Assembly: GCF_015686695.1 (NCBI RefSeq)
Contig: NZ_JADPMR010000001.1
Location: forward strand, 1,922,001 to 1,986,000
Length of the DNA: 64,000 nucleotides
Reading direction: 5' to 3'
Origin: Vibrio nitrifigilis
GTDB taxonomy: Bacteria > Pseudomonadota > Gammaproteobacteria > Enterobacterales > Vibrionaceae
Below the pieces are notes generated by a model. It worked only from the letters and a program-made list of their open reading frames with translations. It was not told the DNA's origin and searched no databases. Below are positions 36,963-45,314 of this stretch, piece by piece (positions within the stretch are counted from its first letter, which is position 1; every line of letters starts with the position of its first letter). The position numbers and the translations under genes are program-made.

Positions 36963-37240
36963 TTCTTAATGCGCCCCAATACTTGAGCACGAGCATCATC
37001 ATTTGACACACCAAGGTCTGAAGCTAATTGAGCTTCAGCTGTACGCATTTCTTCGAATAACTCGATCTTCTCTTGCATTGCTTCATACTCTGCAACATCG
37101 AGAACAACAACTACACCTTTACCACGCTGTGTGATGACCAATGGACGGCGAGTCTCATTAATTTGTTTGATGTAAGAAGCTACACCTGCGCGAAACTCAG
37201 ATAACGGCTGAATATCTTGATCGAAATGAATACGGCTCAT
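36959..37240 (-). CDS. Phd/YefM-family antitoxin
   Basis: A 93-residue antitoxin of the Phd/YefM family. The N-terminal DNA-binding part is MSRIHFDQDIQPLSEFRAGVASYIKQINET, followed by RRPLVITQRGKGVVVVLDVAEYEAMQE and a C-terminal acidic helix that would neutralise the toxin. ATG 37240 follows GGAG at six bases. It overlaps the broken toxin ATG by four bases. With the toxin dead, it can only act in regulation or against related toxins elsewhere. Confidence 0.88.
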   Translation of the reverse strand: MSRIHFDQDIQPLSEFRAGVASYIKQINETRRPLVITQRGKGVVVVLDVAEYEAMQEKIELFEEMRTAEAQLASDLGVSNDDARAQVLGRIKK

Positions 37241-37255
37241 ATTGGACTCCATTTA

Positions 37256-37273
37256 GTACAAAATTACGTACAA
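37256..37273 (-). promoter_or_regulatory. Direct TTGTAC repeats before the antitoxin
   Basis: Two TTGTAC copies with a 12-base period (minus strand) lie 16 to 33 bases before the antitoxin start. Each contains the self-complementary GTAC. They probably form the operator for Phd-type autoregulation. Confidence 0.45.
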
Positions 37274-37320
37274 TAAATAGTTCAAATAGCCGTTTTGAGC
37301 AAGGAGTTGATTCTGTGCTA

Positions 37321-37396
37321 ATCGCGGTAGGGCCCCCCATTACTGGGTTGAACCCGCACAGATCCAGACGTGCGGAATTACCGCATCCGGCTCCTC
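37321..37396 (-). mobile_element. Group II intron 3' remnant (domains V-VI)
   Basis: The minus strand reads GAGCCGGATGCGG, TAAT, TCCGCACG and TCTGGATC, the hairpin of domain V with its AGC triad, then a GTGCGGG spacer and a domain VI stem with CCCAGTAATGGGG, ending CCTACCGCGAT as introns of this class do. No reverse transcriptase is left upstream; the IS110 remnant begins 180 bases away. It is therefore a truncated intron end lying between cassette genes. Confidence 0.65.
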
Positions 37397-37579
37397 AGTG
37401 ATACATACACTCGTGTAGCAATAACAGCCAATAAAACAGTCTTTATCCAGCAAGACTCGCTCCTTTATCGTTAGTTAGCTCGAAAAAAGAGCTCCGCTAC
37501 ATGAGCAACACTCAATACAGGTAGTTAACTAAACCCTTACTTGGTAAGCGCCCCAAACACGCTCATGATTATTATCTGT

Positions 37580-38070
37580 ATCGAACAATTACGTCTGCCC
37601 ATTAGAGCTATTACCGCCATTGATAAAGACAGTGCTATTTTCGATAGCTTCCCTGGTGCTGGCCCTCAATGAGCCCCAAGATTACTCGTCGCATTTGGGT
37701 CTAACAGACAACGATACAATAATACCGCTGAGCTACAAAAATATGCCGGTATTACCCCTGTAATTGAACGCAGTGGAAAAAATCATGGACTCACTGGCGA
37801 TACTGTTGCCCTAAATTTTTGCGACAAACGTTTATCGAATGGGCAGGGCTTTCTGTCCGTTTTTCATTTTAGGCAAAAGCGTTTTATCAGCAACAAATCG
37901 AAAAAGGGAAACCACATAATACAGCGATAAGAGCACTCGCTTTTAAGTAAATTAGAATTGCTTTTCGATGCTGGAAAACCAGTACACCGTATGACGAAAC
38001 TAAGTATTTAGAGTCTTTAAAAGCAAAGGGATCACAGCTTCTCACTTACGCATTAAAAGGCAATATTTTT
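37580..38070 (+). pseudogene. IS110-family transposase remnant (C-terminal part)
   Basis: Pieces of an IS110/IS116/IS902 C-terminal transposase domain read in two frames: SFPGAGPQ, stop, APRLLVAFGSNRQRY, then YAGITPVIERSGK, a frameshift near 37785, then HWRYCCPKFLRQTFIEWAG, a stop, AKAFYQQQIEKGKPHNTAIR, a stop, and RCWKTSTPYDETKYLESL. At least three stops and one shift are present, so it is long dead. The DEDD N-terminal domain is absent. It lies opposite to the cassette genes, in the gap after the 38098 gene. Confidence 0.8.
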
Positions 38071-38097
38071 ACTTGTTGTCCATCTCAGGGCGTGTTG

Positions 38098-38700
38098 CTA
38101 GCTGTCGTCTCCCTCCCCCATTAATCTATTCGCAGCATTTAGATGACTATATTCTTGAAGACATAAGAATGCCATGAACCCAAATGAAGAAAGCCAAATA
38201 AAAACCACAAGTAACGAAGATAGTGATTTATCCGTAATATTTGAAACAAAAATGATTGGAAGAAACGCCAATGACGCATAGAAAACATAACCAATTAAAT
38301 TCACCCACTTCACATTTTTCCTCTTTTTTTCATTGAAATATATCTTAAATCTTATTTTCGTTTTTTTAACGCCTTCTTCATCTACTTCATAGCACTCGAC
38401 GTATCTAGTAGCTTTTTTATAGTCTTGAAACTTCGATAGAGGGTTTTTTGAGGTTAGTAGAAACCTAATCTCCGTAGCTTTAAGCTGAGTCCCAGATAAC
38501 GCCCAGTACCCTCGTTCTAATAAGAAATCGTGCATATTTTTCCATTTATTATCAGCAATGATTTTTTCTGCAAAATCAAAATCAGATCTAAGCTTATCCG
38601 TTTTTCTCGAGGTTAGTTCATTAAATGCTTTAAAAGTTGCAAATAAACTGGCAATAAGAGCGATCAATTTCCCTGTCGATTCTAGTGAAATAATATCCAT
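38098..38700 (-). CDS. Membrane protein of unknown function, cassette gene
   Basis: A 200-residue protein, not recognised. It has a short N-terminal hydrophobic stretch (LIALIASLFATFKAF, residues 12-26), a charged, lysine-rich middle (KWKNMHDFLLERGYWALSGTQ), and two membrane segments at about 132-150 and 156-182. ATG 38700 follows GAGGGG. Its upstream leader begins at the recombination point of attC site 2. Base composition is AT-rich compared with core genes. After its stop lies TAGCAACACGCCC, possibly the start of an attC cut by the IS110 element. Confidence 0.7.
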   Translation of the reverse strand: MDIISLESTGKLIALIASLFATFKAFNELTSRKTDKLRSDFDFAEKIIADNKWKNMHDFLLERGYWALSGTQLKATEIRFLLTSKNPLSKFQDYKKATRYVECYEVDEEGVKKTKIRFKIYFNEKKRKNVKWVNLIGYVFYASLAFLPIIFVSNITDKSLSSLLVVFIWLSSFGFMAFLCLQEYSHLNAANRLMGEGDDS

Positions 38701-38813
38701 TTTCCCCTCAAAATTTTTATATTGTATTTTTACCAAAAATTTATATATGTAGCATAATTTAGTTTATGATAAATTATATTTTCAACAAGTTCCGAAAAAT
38801 GCTTATAAGTAGC

Positions 38814-38938
38814 AACTAACGCCCAATTAAGTAGTGAGCAACGCACTACAAAAGCTACCGTATTACGCCATAAACGCAAAACTCACAGCAAACTAAAACT
38901 ACCACGTGTTGCGAATCTGCTTAAATTTTTTGTTAAAA
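38814..38938 (-). other. attC-like site 2
   Basis: On the minus strand the 5' arm has TTTTTAAC, TTTAAG and GCAACAC; the 3' arm has GTGCGTTGCTC, ACTTAATT and GGGCGTTAGTT. Read as a reverse complement, the 3' arm (TAAC, AATTAAG, GCAACGC) aligns with the 5' arm (TAAC, AATTTAAG, GCAACAC), so the site is an imperfect palindrome of about 125 bases, as attC sites are. It lies directly after the stop of the 38944 gene and before the 38098 gene. Confidence 0.72.
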
Positions 38939-38943
38939 AGAGG

Positions 38944-39564
38944 CTACTCGATCCCCAACCCTCTTTTAAGAACAGCTTTTTGGCTAGCGTGTATGTTATT
39001 AGCATCAATCAATTTAAAAGCACAATTACCAAAACCTGTAAATTTATAAATCCAAGTTTGTTTGAACGCTAAAGCTGAAAATTCATCTTTAAATAAAAAC
39101 TTTTTCTTTTCTTCGATCACAAGTATGACATTGGCAATGTTTATTAATGTATCAACAACAACTTTTGCACAGTTTTCTATTTCTTCGCTTTTAGAACACC
39201 TTTCGAAATGACAGTCATTAATTGCCTCATAGATACTCTTACCATTAAGTTTACGAGCAGGTTTATTGATCATACTTTCAAATTGCTTGGATATATTTTC
39301 CAAGTCTTCTGTTCTCATTTTTATCTCATCAAGCTTTTGAGAGTACTCATTAGCAATTTTCTGATTTTGCAGTGTTTCAGAAACAGCGATTAGTGCCAGA
39401 GCAGATAGAATTGGCCCCAAAACGCCTCCAATAAAGCAACCAAAGTCTGACCATTTTTGCGAATCAATAACGAATTTTTGATGTGAATAAAAGTAGAAGA
39501 AATATAGATATGTACCAAAAGTAACCAAAATCACCAATACCGCCATCGCTAAATACTTTCGCAT
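38944..39564 (-). CDS. Putative membrane protein resembling phage abortive infection proteins, cassette gene
   Basis: A 206-residue protein. Two membrane segments lie at about residues 5-27 and 42-64; between and in the second the sequence WSDFGCFIGGVLGPILSALALIAV is like that of putative abortive infection proteins (putAbiC-type N-termini). A coiled coil follows (LQNQKIANEYSQKLDEIKMR, residues about 66-100), then a soluble C-terminus. The stop is six bases from the attC site. A defence role is inferred only from the N-terminal resemblance and cassette setting. Confidence 0.65.
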   Translation of the reverse strand: MRKYLAMAVLVILVTFGTYLYFFYFYSHQKFVIDSQKWSDFGCFIGGVLGPILSALALIAVSETLQNQKIANEYSQKLDEIKMRTEDLENISKQFESMINKPARKLNGKSIYEAINDCHFERCSKSEEIENCAKVVVDTLINIANVILVIEEKKKFLFKDEFSALAFKQTWIYKFTGFGNCAFKLIDANNIHASQKAVLKRGLGIE

Positions 39565-39590
39565 ATATCCTTACCTCTTTTTAACAGTTC

Positions 39591-39627
39591 TTATACAGAA
39601 CCGCTCTCTCAGAAAGGCTCTGTATAA
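39591..39627. repeat. Inverted repeat TTATACAGA upstream of the cassette gene
   Basis: TTATACAGA and TCTGTATAA are perfect nine-base arms around a 19-base centre, just 27 bases before the 38944-39564 gene start. A GGCTCTGTGGATAG sequence 120 bases further upstream (minus strand) resembles one arm. They could be ends of a lost insertion sequence, or an operator. The rest of the gap to 39958 is AT-rich and holds no gene. Confidence 0.45.
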
Positions 39628-39958
39628 TCTTCCTTCCCTACACGGTAGATAATTTAAGCATCCTTATTTCAAATCGCTATCGAACTCATTATCCACGTAA
39701 GTAAAAAATACCGAATAGTTCTTTTTTATCTATCCACAGAGCCCAGTTTTAAGTTTTGTATACAAGAACCATATAATTTGCTCGTTCACGCTACCTCATG
39801 TTTCAATTAAGAAAATGCTTATAAGCGCATACCGTTAACTTGCATATCGTTACATACTATTGACAGAAAACATATAGTATTTTTGCGTATTAGCAACCGC
39901 ATGGCATTCATTTAATCAATACCGGACATAAATTGGGGGTTGAAGGGAAGTGCAGGCA

Positions 39959-39985
39959 ATAAAAAGGAGCCATGATTGGCTCCTT
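39959..39985 (-). terminator. Terminator after the 40 kb MCP
   Basis: AAGGAGCCA and TGGCTCCTT form a nine-pair stem with a four-base loop; on the minus strand TTTTTATT follows the stem. Confidence 0.85.
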
Positions 39986-40016
39986 GGTGGGGTTGATAAA
40001 GGTAGAATGCACGTGC

Positions 40017-42002
40017 TTACACGTGGAACTTCTCGATAAGCCCAAGCTGAGTTCTTGCTTGATCTTTTAGCGTTTCACTTGATTCCGCGTTGCTCACTGC
40101 ACCGCGAGCCGTTTCTTCTGCTGAATCACTGATATGTACCACGCTTTGGCTGATCTCTTTCGCTGTAGAACTTTGCTCTTCTGTTGCTGTAGCTATCTGC
40201 ATGTTCATTTCTACGATTTGGCCAATCAACGAACTCATTTGCACCAAGCCTTGGTCGGCTTGTTCGGCCACAGCAATGTTGGAATCATTTTTACTCAAGT
40301 TCACGTTAATGACATCCACAACTGCACGAATCAATTTTTGCATAATTTCAATCATGCTCTGAATCTCTTCAGTGGATTTCTTAGTTCGACTTGCGAGGTT
40401 ACGGACTTCATCGGCCACCACTGCGAAGCCGCGCCCTTGTTCGCCAGCACGGGCCGCTTCGATGGCCGCGTTCAGTGCCAATAGGTTGGTTTGCTCTGCA
40501 ATGTCTTGAATGGTTTCGATGATACTATCGATTTTTTCACCATACTCATTCAATTCAATTGCTGTGCGTGATGTTTTCTCAATCTGTTCGGCCTGCTCTT
40601 TAATGTTATCAATTGCTTGTTTAATACTTTGACCAACATCCGTAGTTTGCTCATGTGCTTGTTCTGCTGCCATCATGGTATCTTGGGCACGTTGCGCGAC
40701 TTCGGCAACCGAGCTTTCCATTTCGGTCATGGCTGAAGCAGTGGTTTCAAGCAAGGTACGTTGGCTCGATACCGCAGCTGTTGTTTGATTGCTAATGGTC
40801 GCATTACTGTCCGCCACTTGGGTCAACTCTTGGGCAGAGCGACTTAACCCAGAGAAAGTCTCGCGCAAGTTACCTGCTAACCCATTTAAATAGCTACCAA
40901 GTTCACCAAACTCATCTTTTGTTTTTTGCTCAAATTCGACCGTTAAGTCACCTTTCGTCATTTGAATCAACGCTTGTTTAAAGTTCTTCAATGCTTTACG
41001 AACTGAAGAAGCAATCCAAGCCGGCACAAAAATCGCGATGGCCAATGCGATCGCACTGACGATAAACATGGTTTCTTTAATTAAGTTGATGCTTTCTTCA
41101 CTGCTTTGACGTGCTTGAGCAACAATCTTATCCGACTCAACAATAAACTTGTCTAACGAATCTTGTAGTGCGGAGGTATTCGCTTTAATCGTTGCCATAT
41201 TTGTATCAGTTTGCTCTTTGAGATCGTGGCGCACTTTGTAATAGGCAAACAGGCCATCAGGATTTTGTATTTCATCGACTAATGGGTTGATCATTAAGCT
41301 AAATAGCTTGCCTTTATCTGTGTCATAACGCTGGATTTCATTAAAGCGGTTTTTGAGGACAACACTCATCCCTTCCAAACTGCTCTCCAACATTTTTAAA
41401 TTTTTACTCACCAAATAATGGTTAAATGCATTCAGTACTTGCTTGGTTTCACGCTGTAAACCAACAATGGTTAAGTTAAACTGTGGGTCGTCGGTAAAAC
41501 GTCCAGTCGAATACTTCTGCAAGTAATAGGTTAAGCGTCTTTCTACGTTACTGATGGTTTTAAGATGCTCATCGATTTTGGCTTCATTAATCAGTGTCTT
41601 ACGACGGATATCCATCAAATTTTTACCCGCGTTTGTGTAGCTTTTACGCAAGTTGGTGATTTGATCAATATCAGCAGCAAATGCACCACCTTTATTCAGG
41701 CTTGAATTACTGATGTCATTGATGGTGGACTCAATTTTTCCGTTCATGCCGGAAAAATCCTGCTCTAATTGGCTAATTTGAGCCGCATCATCGACCGCAA
41801 ACACGCTGACCACGTAATTGTTTTGCTGCAAAACATCCGTTTTCAACGTGCCTACTGCTTTAGAGAGCGGTAAAGTTACACGTGTTACTTCTGATATATC
41901 CGTATTGATTTTATCGACCGAGAAGTAGTTTACGGCAACAAGAATTAACAGGAAGACCACCAAGACTGCGAAGCCGCCTATAATCCGAGAAACTAAAGAC
42001 AT
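40017..42002 (-). CDS. Methyl-accepting chemotaxis protein with long helical sensor
   Basis: A 661-residue chemoreceptor. Membrane helices lie at about 7-28 and 310-332, with a 280-residue periplasmic region of long helices (many predicted heptads, few prolines), resembling the helical bimodular type rather than Cache. HAMP runs to about 385, and the signalling tip has IAEQTNLLALNAAIEAARAG and FAVVADEVRNLA near 505. No C-terminal pentapeptide for CheR is present. It starts 41 bases after the stop of an orphan periplasmic sugar-binding protein, so the two may form a binding-protein/receptor pair. Confidence 0.9.
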   Translation of the reverse strand: MSLVSRIIGGFAVLVVFLLILVAVNYFSVDKINTDISEVTRVTLPLSKAVGTLKTDVLQQNNYVVSVFAVDDAAQISQLEQDFSGMNGKIESTINDISNSSLNKGGAFAADIDQITNLRKSYTNAGKNLMDIRRKTLINEAKIDEHLKTISNVERRLTYYLQKYSTGRFTDDPQFNLTIVGLQRETKQVLNAFNHYLVSKNLKMLESSLEGMSVVLKNRFNEIQRYDTDKGKLFSLMINPLVDEIQNPDGLFAYYKVRHDLKEQTDTNMATIKANTSALQDSLDKFIVESDKIVAQARQSSEESINLIKETMFIVSAIALAIAIFVPAWIASSVRKALKNFKQALIQMTKGDLTVEFEQKTKDEFGELGSYLNGLAGNLRETFSGLSRSAQELTQVADSNATISNQTTAAVSSQRTLLETTASAMTEMESSVAEVAQRAQDTMMAAEQAHEQTTDVGQSIKQAIDNIKEQAEQIEKTSRTAIELNEYGEKIDSIIETIQDIAEQTNLLALNAAIEAARAGEQGRGFAVVADEVRNLASRTKKSTEEIQSMIEIMQKLIRAVVDVINVNLSKNDSNIAVAEQADQGLVQMSSLIGQIVEMNMQIATATEEQSSTAKEISQSVVHISDSAEETARGAVSNAESSETLKDQARTQLGLIEKFHV

Positions 42003-42043
42003 AATATGTTACTCCAAAACCGTTATTACTGGCTTAAGCTTGG

Positions 42044-42994
42044 TTAATCTTTAACGAACTGTTGGTAGTTATCTTTGGTCACCAATTTAAATGGTACCCA
42101 GTGCGGCGATTTAACGCGCTCACCGTTTATCATTTTATAGGCCATTTCAACTGCAGCTCGCCCCTGTCCGACAGCATCTTGTAATACGGTCACGTCTAGA
42201 TCACCTTTCGACATATCGATTAGCGCATCTTTGGTCGCATCAACGCCACCGGTTAAATATTTTTTCGGGTCTTTACCGGCATCACGTAAAGCCATAATTC
42301 CGCCAATGATCATTTCATCGTTGTTGCCCAATAAAATGTCAAAGTCGACTCCTTGTTTGATCCAATCAGAGACTATTTTATAGCCTTTATTACGCTGCCA
42401 GAATCCAGATTCACGTTTAATGACCGTCAGGTTTGGATATTTTGCTACCACGTCGTCTACATCTTGGGTACGAGTACGCGCCGCTTTATGATTCATATCC
42501 CCCATCATTAATGCGATTTTGCCTTTGTAACCCGCTAATCGCGCCAACTCTTCCATTTGCATCGTGCCGGATTCAAGTTCGTTAGACCCGACGTAAATCG
42601 TGTTACGCGGCATACCTTCGAGATCGTCAGTTGGTTCGGTGTTAATAAAAACCAGTGGCACTTTCTCAGCATATTTAAACAGGGATTCGTTTTGTTCCGG
42701 GGTACCACAAGGGAATATGATGATGGCATCCGCCCCTGCTTTAATGTAACTCTCTATCTGTTGCACTTGGACGGCAAAATTATTTTCTGCCGAGTCTATG
42801 TAAACGTCATCACGTCTATCATCGACCGCTTTTTCAATACTAGAGGACAATAAGTTACGAAAGTTATCTTCGGAACTTACGGTGACTGCGAGGAATTTGG
42901 CATTGGCCATTGGCACATGGAGCAACATACCACCGAGCAATAACGCGGCAGCAATATGAATTCCATGCTTAAAACGCAGTTTAGAACGATTCAT
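42044..42994 (-). CDS. Periplasmic sugar-binding protein (ribose/galactose-type), no ABC partners
   Basis: A 316-residue type I periplasmic binding protein (Peripla_BP_4). The signal peptide ends MANA at about residue 31. The fold is marked by QQIESYIKAGADAIIIFPCG, PLVFINTEPTDD, GKIALMMGDMNHKAARTRTQ, and FDILLGNNDEMIIGGIMALRDAG. No permease or ATPase gene adjoins; an MCP gene follows after 41 bases. It is thus more likely a chemotaxis or signalling binding protein, like RbsB/MglB or LuxP. ATG 42994 is chosen; an ATG five codons upstream is also possible. Confidence 0.87.
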   Translation of the reverse strand: MNRSKLRFKHGIHIAAALLLGGMLLHVPMANAKFLAVTVSSEDNFRNLLSSSIEKAVDDRRDDVYIDSAENNFAVQVQQIESYIKAGADAIIIFPCGTPEQNESLFKYAEKVPLVFINTEPTDDLEGMPRNTIYVGSNELESGTMQMEELARLAGYKGKIALMMGDMNHKAARTRTQDVDDVVAKYPNLTVIKRESGFWQRNKGYKIVSDWIKQGVDFDILLGNNDEMIIGGIMALRDAGKDPKKYLTGGVDATKDALIDMSKGDLDVTVLQDAVGQGRAAVEMAYKMINGERVKSPHWVPFKLVTKDNYQQFVKD

Positions 42995-43538
42995 AAAGTT
43001 CAACTCCATGTTTCCTAACTCACGGCTAAAAACTTGAAATAAGTATAGACGGCTTCTTCAAATAGCCAATTTGGCACGTGTTACAAAAAAACCTAACTTT
43101 TACAGAAACAAAATCAACAATAACAATGCCTTAACAATCTTTTTATGAATAATTCAGTTTATGTCGAAAGAATAAAAACAAGATCCAGATTGCAATTATT
43201 AAAATTGATTATTCACTCAGTTAAGTGATTTATTTTGAATAATTTATCCTCTGCCACTTTCGAGTAATCATCTCACTGCACATCCATTTTCTCTGTTTTG
43301 ATGTGTATTCCTCTACTTCGATAGAACAGCGTTGGCATTTATTCCTTCACCTCCGCTAAATTTGCTGCTTTTTTTCTATTCGAAAAACCCTCCTTTTTAT
43401 GATTTTTTACTCATCTAGAGAGCATTCGGATAAATATTGTTCACTTTCGGCACATTAAGGGTTGATGCTCGCAAATTGACAGGTAATATGTGGACTTGAA
43501 ACTGTAAAATTCTCTACAACTGAATGTTTCGACTGTTT

Positions 43539-43558
43539 TTTGTTCAATGTTGAACAAA
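43539..43558. promoter_or_regulatory. 20-bp palindrome before asnS
   Basis: TTTGTTCAA and TTGAACAAA are perfect nine-base arms with a two-base spacer, lying 47 bases before the asnS start and within the likely 5' leader. The gap 43010-43586 is otherwise gene-free. It is a candidate operator or small hairpin. Confidence 0.45.
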
Positions 43559-43604
43559 TCGGGCATTGGGTTGAATTTTTACTTCTATGGAGACAAAACA
43601 AAAC

Positions 43605-45005
43605 ATGACTTACGCGCCTGTAACAGACGTATTAAGCGGAAAGCTCGCAGTAGACAGTGAAGTCACTGTTCGCGGCTGGGTTCGCACACGTCGTGATTCC
43701 AAAGCTGGAATCTCTTTCCTTGCCATTTATGACGGCTCTTGTTTCAACCCGATCCAGGCCGTGGTTCCTAATAATCTAAATAATTACAACGAAGAAGTTC
43801 TTAAGCTGACTACAGGTTGCTCTGTAGAAGTTACAGGTACTGTTGTTGCGTCTCCTGCAAAAGGTCAAGATTTTGAACTCGCTGCAACCAACGTAAAAGT
43901 AGTTGGTTGGGTTGAAGATGCTGATACTTACCCAATGGCGAAAACTCGTCACTCAATCGAATACCTACGTGAAGTCGCTCACCTACGCCCACGCACTAAC
44001 GTAATTGGTGCTGTAGCGCGCGTTCGTAACTGCCTGTCACAAGCCATTCACCGCTTTTATCACGAGCAAGGCTTTAACTGGGTTTCAGCACCGCTAATTA
44101 CTGCTGCAGACGCAGAAGGCGCTGGTGAAATGTTCCGTGTATCGACACTGGACCTAGAAAACCTTCCGCTAACTGATGAAGGCAAAGTGGACTACAACGA
44201 AGATTTCTTCGGTAAAGAAACCTTCCTAACGGTATCTGGTCAGCTAAACGCAGAAGCATACGCATGTGCGATTTCTAAAGTGTACACATTTGGCCCAACG
44301 TTCCGTGCTGAAAACTCAAACACAAGTCGCCACCTTGCAGAATTCTGGATGGTTGAACCTGAAGTCGCATTTGCCGAACTAGACGATGTTGCGAAACTGT
44401 CTGAAGAGATGCTGAAATATGTGTTTAAAGCTGTGCTTGAAGAACGCCGTGATGATCTTGAATTTTTCGCACAACGTATCGACAAAGAAGCCATTACTCG
44501 TCTAGAGAAATTCGTGGATTCTGATTTTGCACAAGTTGATTACACAGATGCGATCGACATCCTGATCAAATCAGGTAAAGAATTCGAATTCCCAGTTGAA
44601 TGGGGCATTGATTTAGCTTCTGAGCACGAGCGTTTCCTCGCTGAAGAACACTTCAAAGCACCAGTGATTGTTAAGAACTATCCAAAAGACATCAAAGCGT
44701 TCTACATGCGTCTTAACGAAGACGGCAAAACTGTTGCTGCGATGGACGTTCTTGCTCCTGGCATTGGTGAAATCATTGGTGGTTCACAACGTGAAGAACG
44801 TTTAGACGTTCTTGATGCACGTATGAAAGAAATGAACATCGAACCAGAAAGCATGAGCTGGTACCGCGACCTACGCCGTTACGGTACTGTTCCTCACGCC
44901 GGTTTTGGTCTTGGTTTCGAACGCCTAGTGTCGTACGTAACAGGTATGGGTAACGTTCGTGACGTGATTCCATTCCCACGTACACCACGTAACGCAAACT
45001 ACTAA
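43605..45005 (+). CDS. asnS: Asparaginyl-tRNA synthetase
   Basis: A 466-residue class IIb aminoacyl-tRNA synthetase that charges tRNA-Asn. Residues 1-110 are the OB-fold anticodon domain (VTVRGWVRTRRDSKAGISF). The catalytic domain carries motif 2 (FGPTFRAENSNTSRHLAEFWMVEPE, split here as FRAENSNTSRHL near 215) and motif 3 (GFGLGFERLV near 430). The start at 43605 gives the same length as the E. coli enzyme; the frame is open six codons further. It has its own terminator and is followed by aspC. Confidence 0.97.
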   Translation: MTYAPVTDVLSGKLAVDSEVTVRGWVRTRRDSKAGISFLAIYDGSCFNPIQAVVPNNLNNYNEEVLKLTTGCSVEVTGTVVASPAKGQDFELAATNVKVVGWVEDADTYPMAKTRHSIEYLREVAHLRPRTNVIGAVARVRNCLSQAIHRFYHEQGFNWVSAPLITAADAEGAGEMFRVSTLDLENLPLTDEGKVDYNEDFFGKETFLTVSGQLNAEAYACAISKVYTFGPTFRAENSNTSRHLAEFWMVEPEVAFAELDDVAKLSEEMLKYVFKAVLEERRDDLEFFAQRIDKEAITRLEKFVDSDFAQVDYTDAIDILIKSGKEFEFPVEWGIDLASEHERFLAEEHFKAPVIVKNYPKDIKAFYMRLNEDGKTVAAMDVLAPGIGEIIGGSQREERLDVLDARMKEMNIEPESMSWYRDLRRYGTVPHAGFGLGFERLVSYVTGMGNVRDVIPFPRTPRNANY

Positions 45006-45028
45006 GTTTCGTACTAGGTTCAATATTA

Positions 45029-45056
45029 AAAGAGTCATCTTCGGATGGCTCTTTTT
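45029..45056 (+). terminator. Terminator after asnS
   Basis: AAAAGAGTCATC, TTCG loop, then GATGGCTCTTTTT: a stem with one G-T pair and a UUCG tetraloop, followed by T residues. Confidence 0.9.
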
Positions 45057-45314
45057 GTGTTCTGGCAACAGATTTTAACGTACAGCTCATGCTATTTTTG
45101 GATGTGATTTAGCGTGAATTCCTTATGGTTAAATCCTCTATTGGATTACTGTAAATGCAGTTTTTTTGCATATTAACAACTAGGTATTCAACAGCTGTAA
45201 CAGGTAAACAAAAGAAATTTGAATTTTTATGTTATGCCCTGTTGTCTCTCGTTAGCCAGACAGGTATAAATAGTAATTAATCACTTTCCACCCAATTACA
45301 CATGGACGACCACT

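Noticed and set aside
40134..40484. Plus-strand frame of 116 codons inside the 40 kb MCP
   Set aside because: Antisense to the highly conserved signalling tip; its composition is explained by the MCP coding strand.
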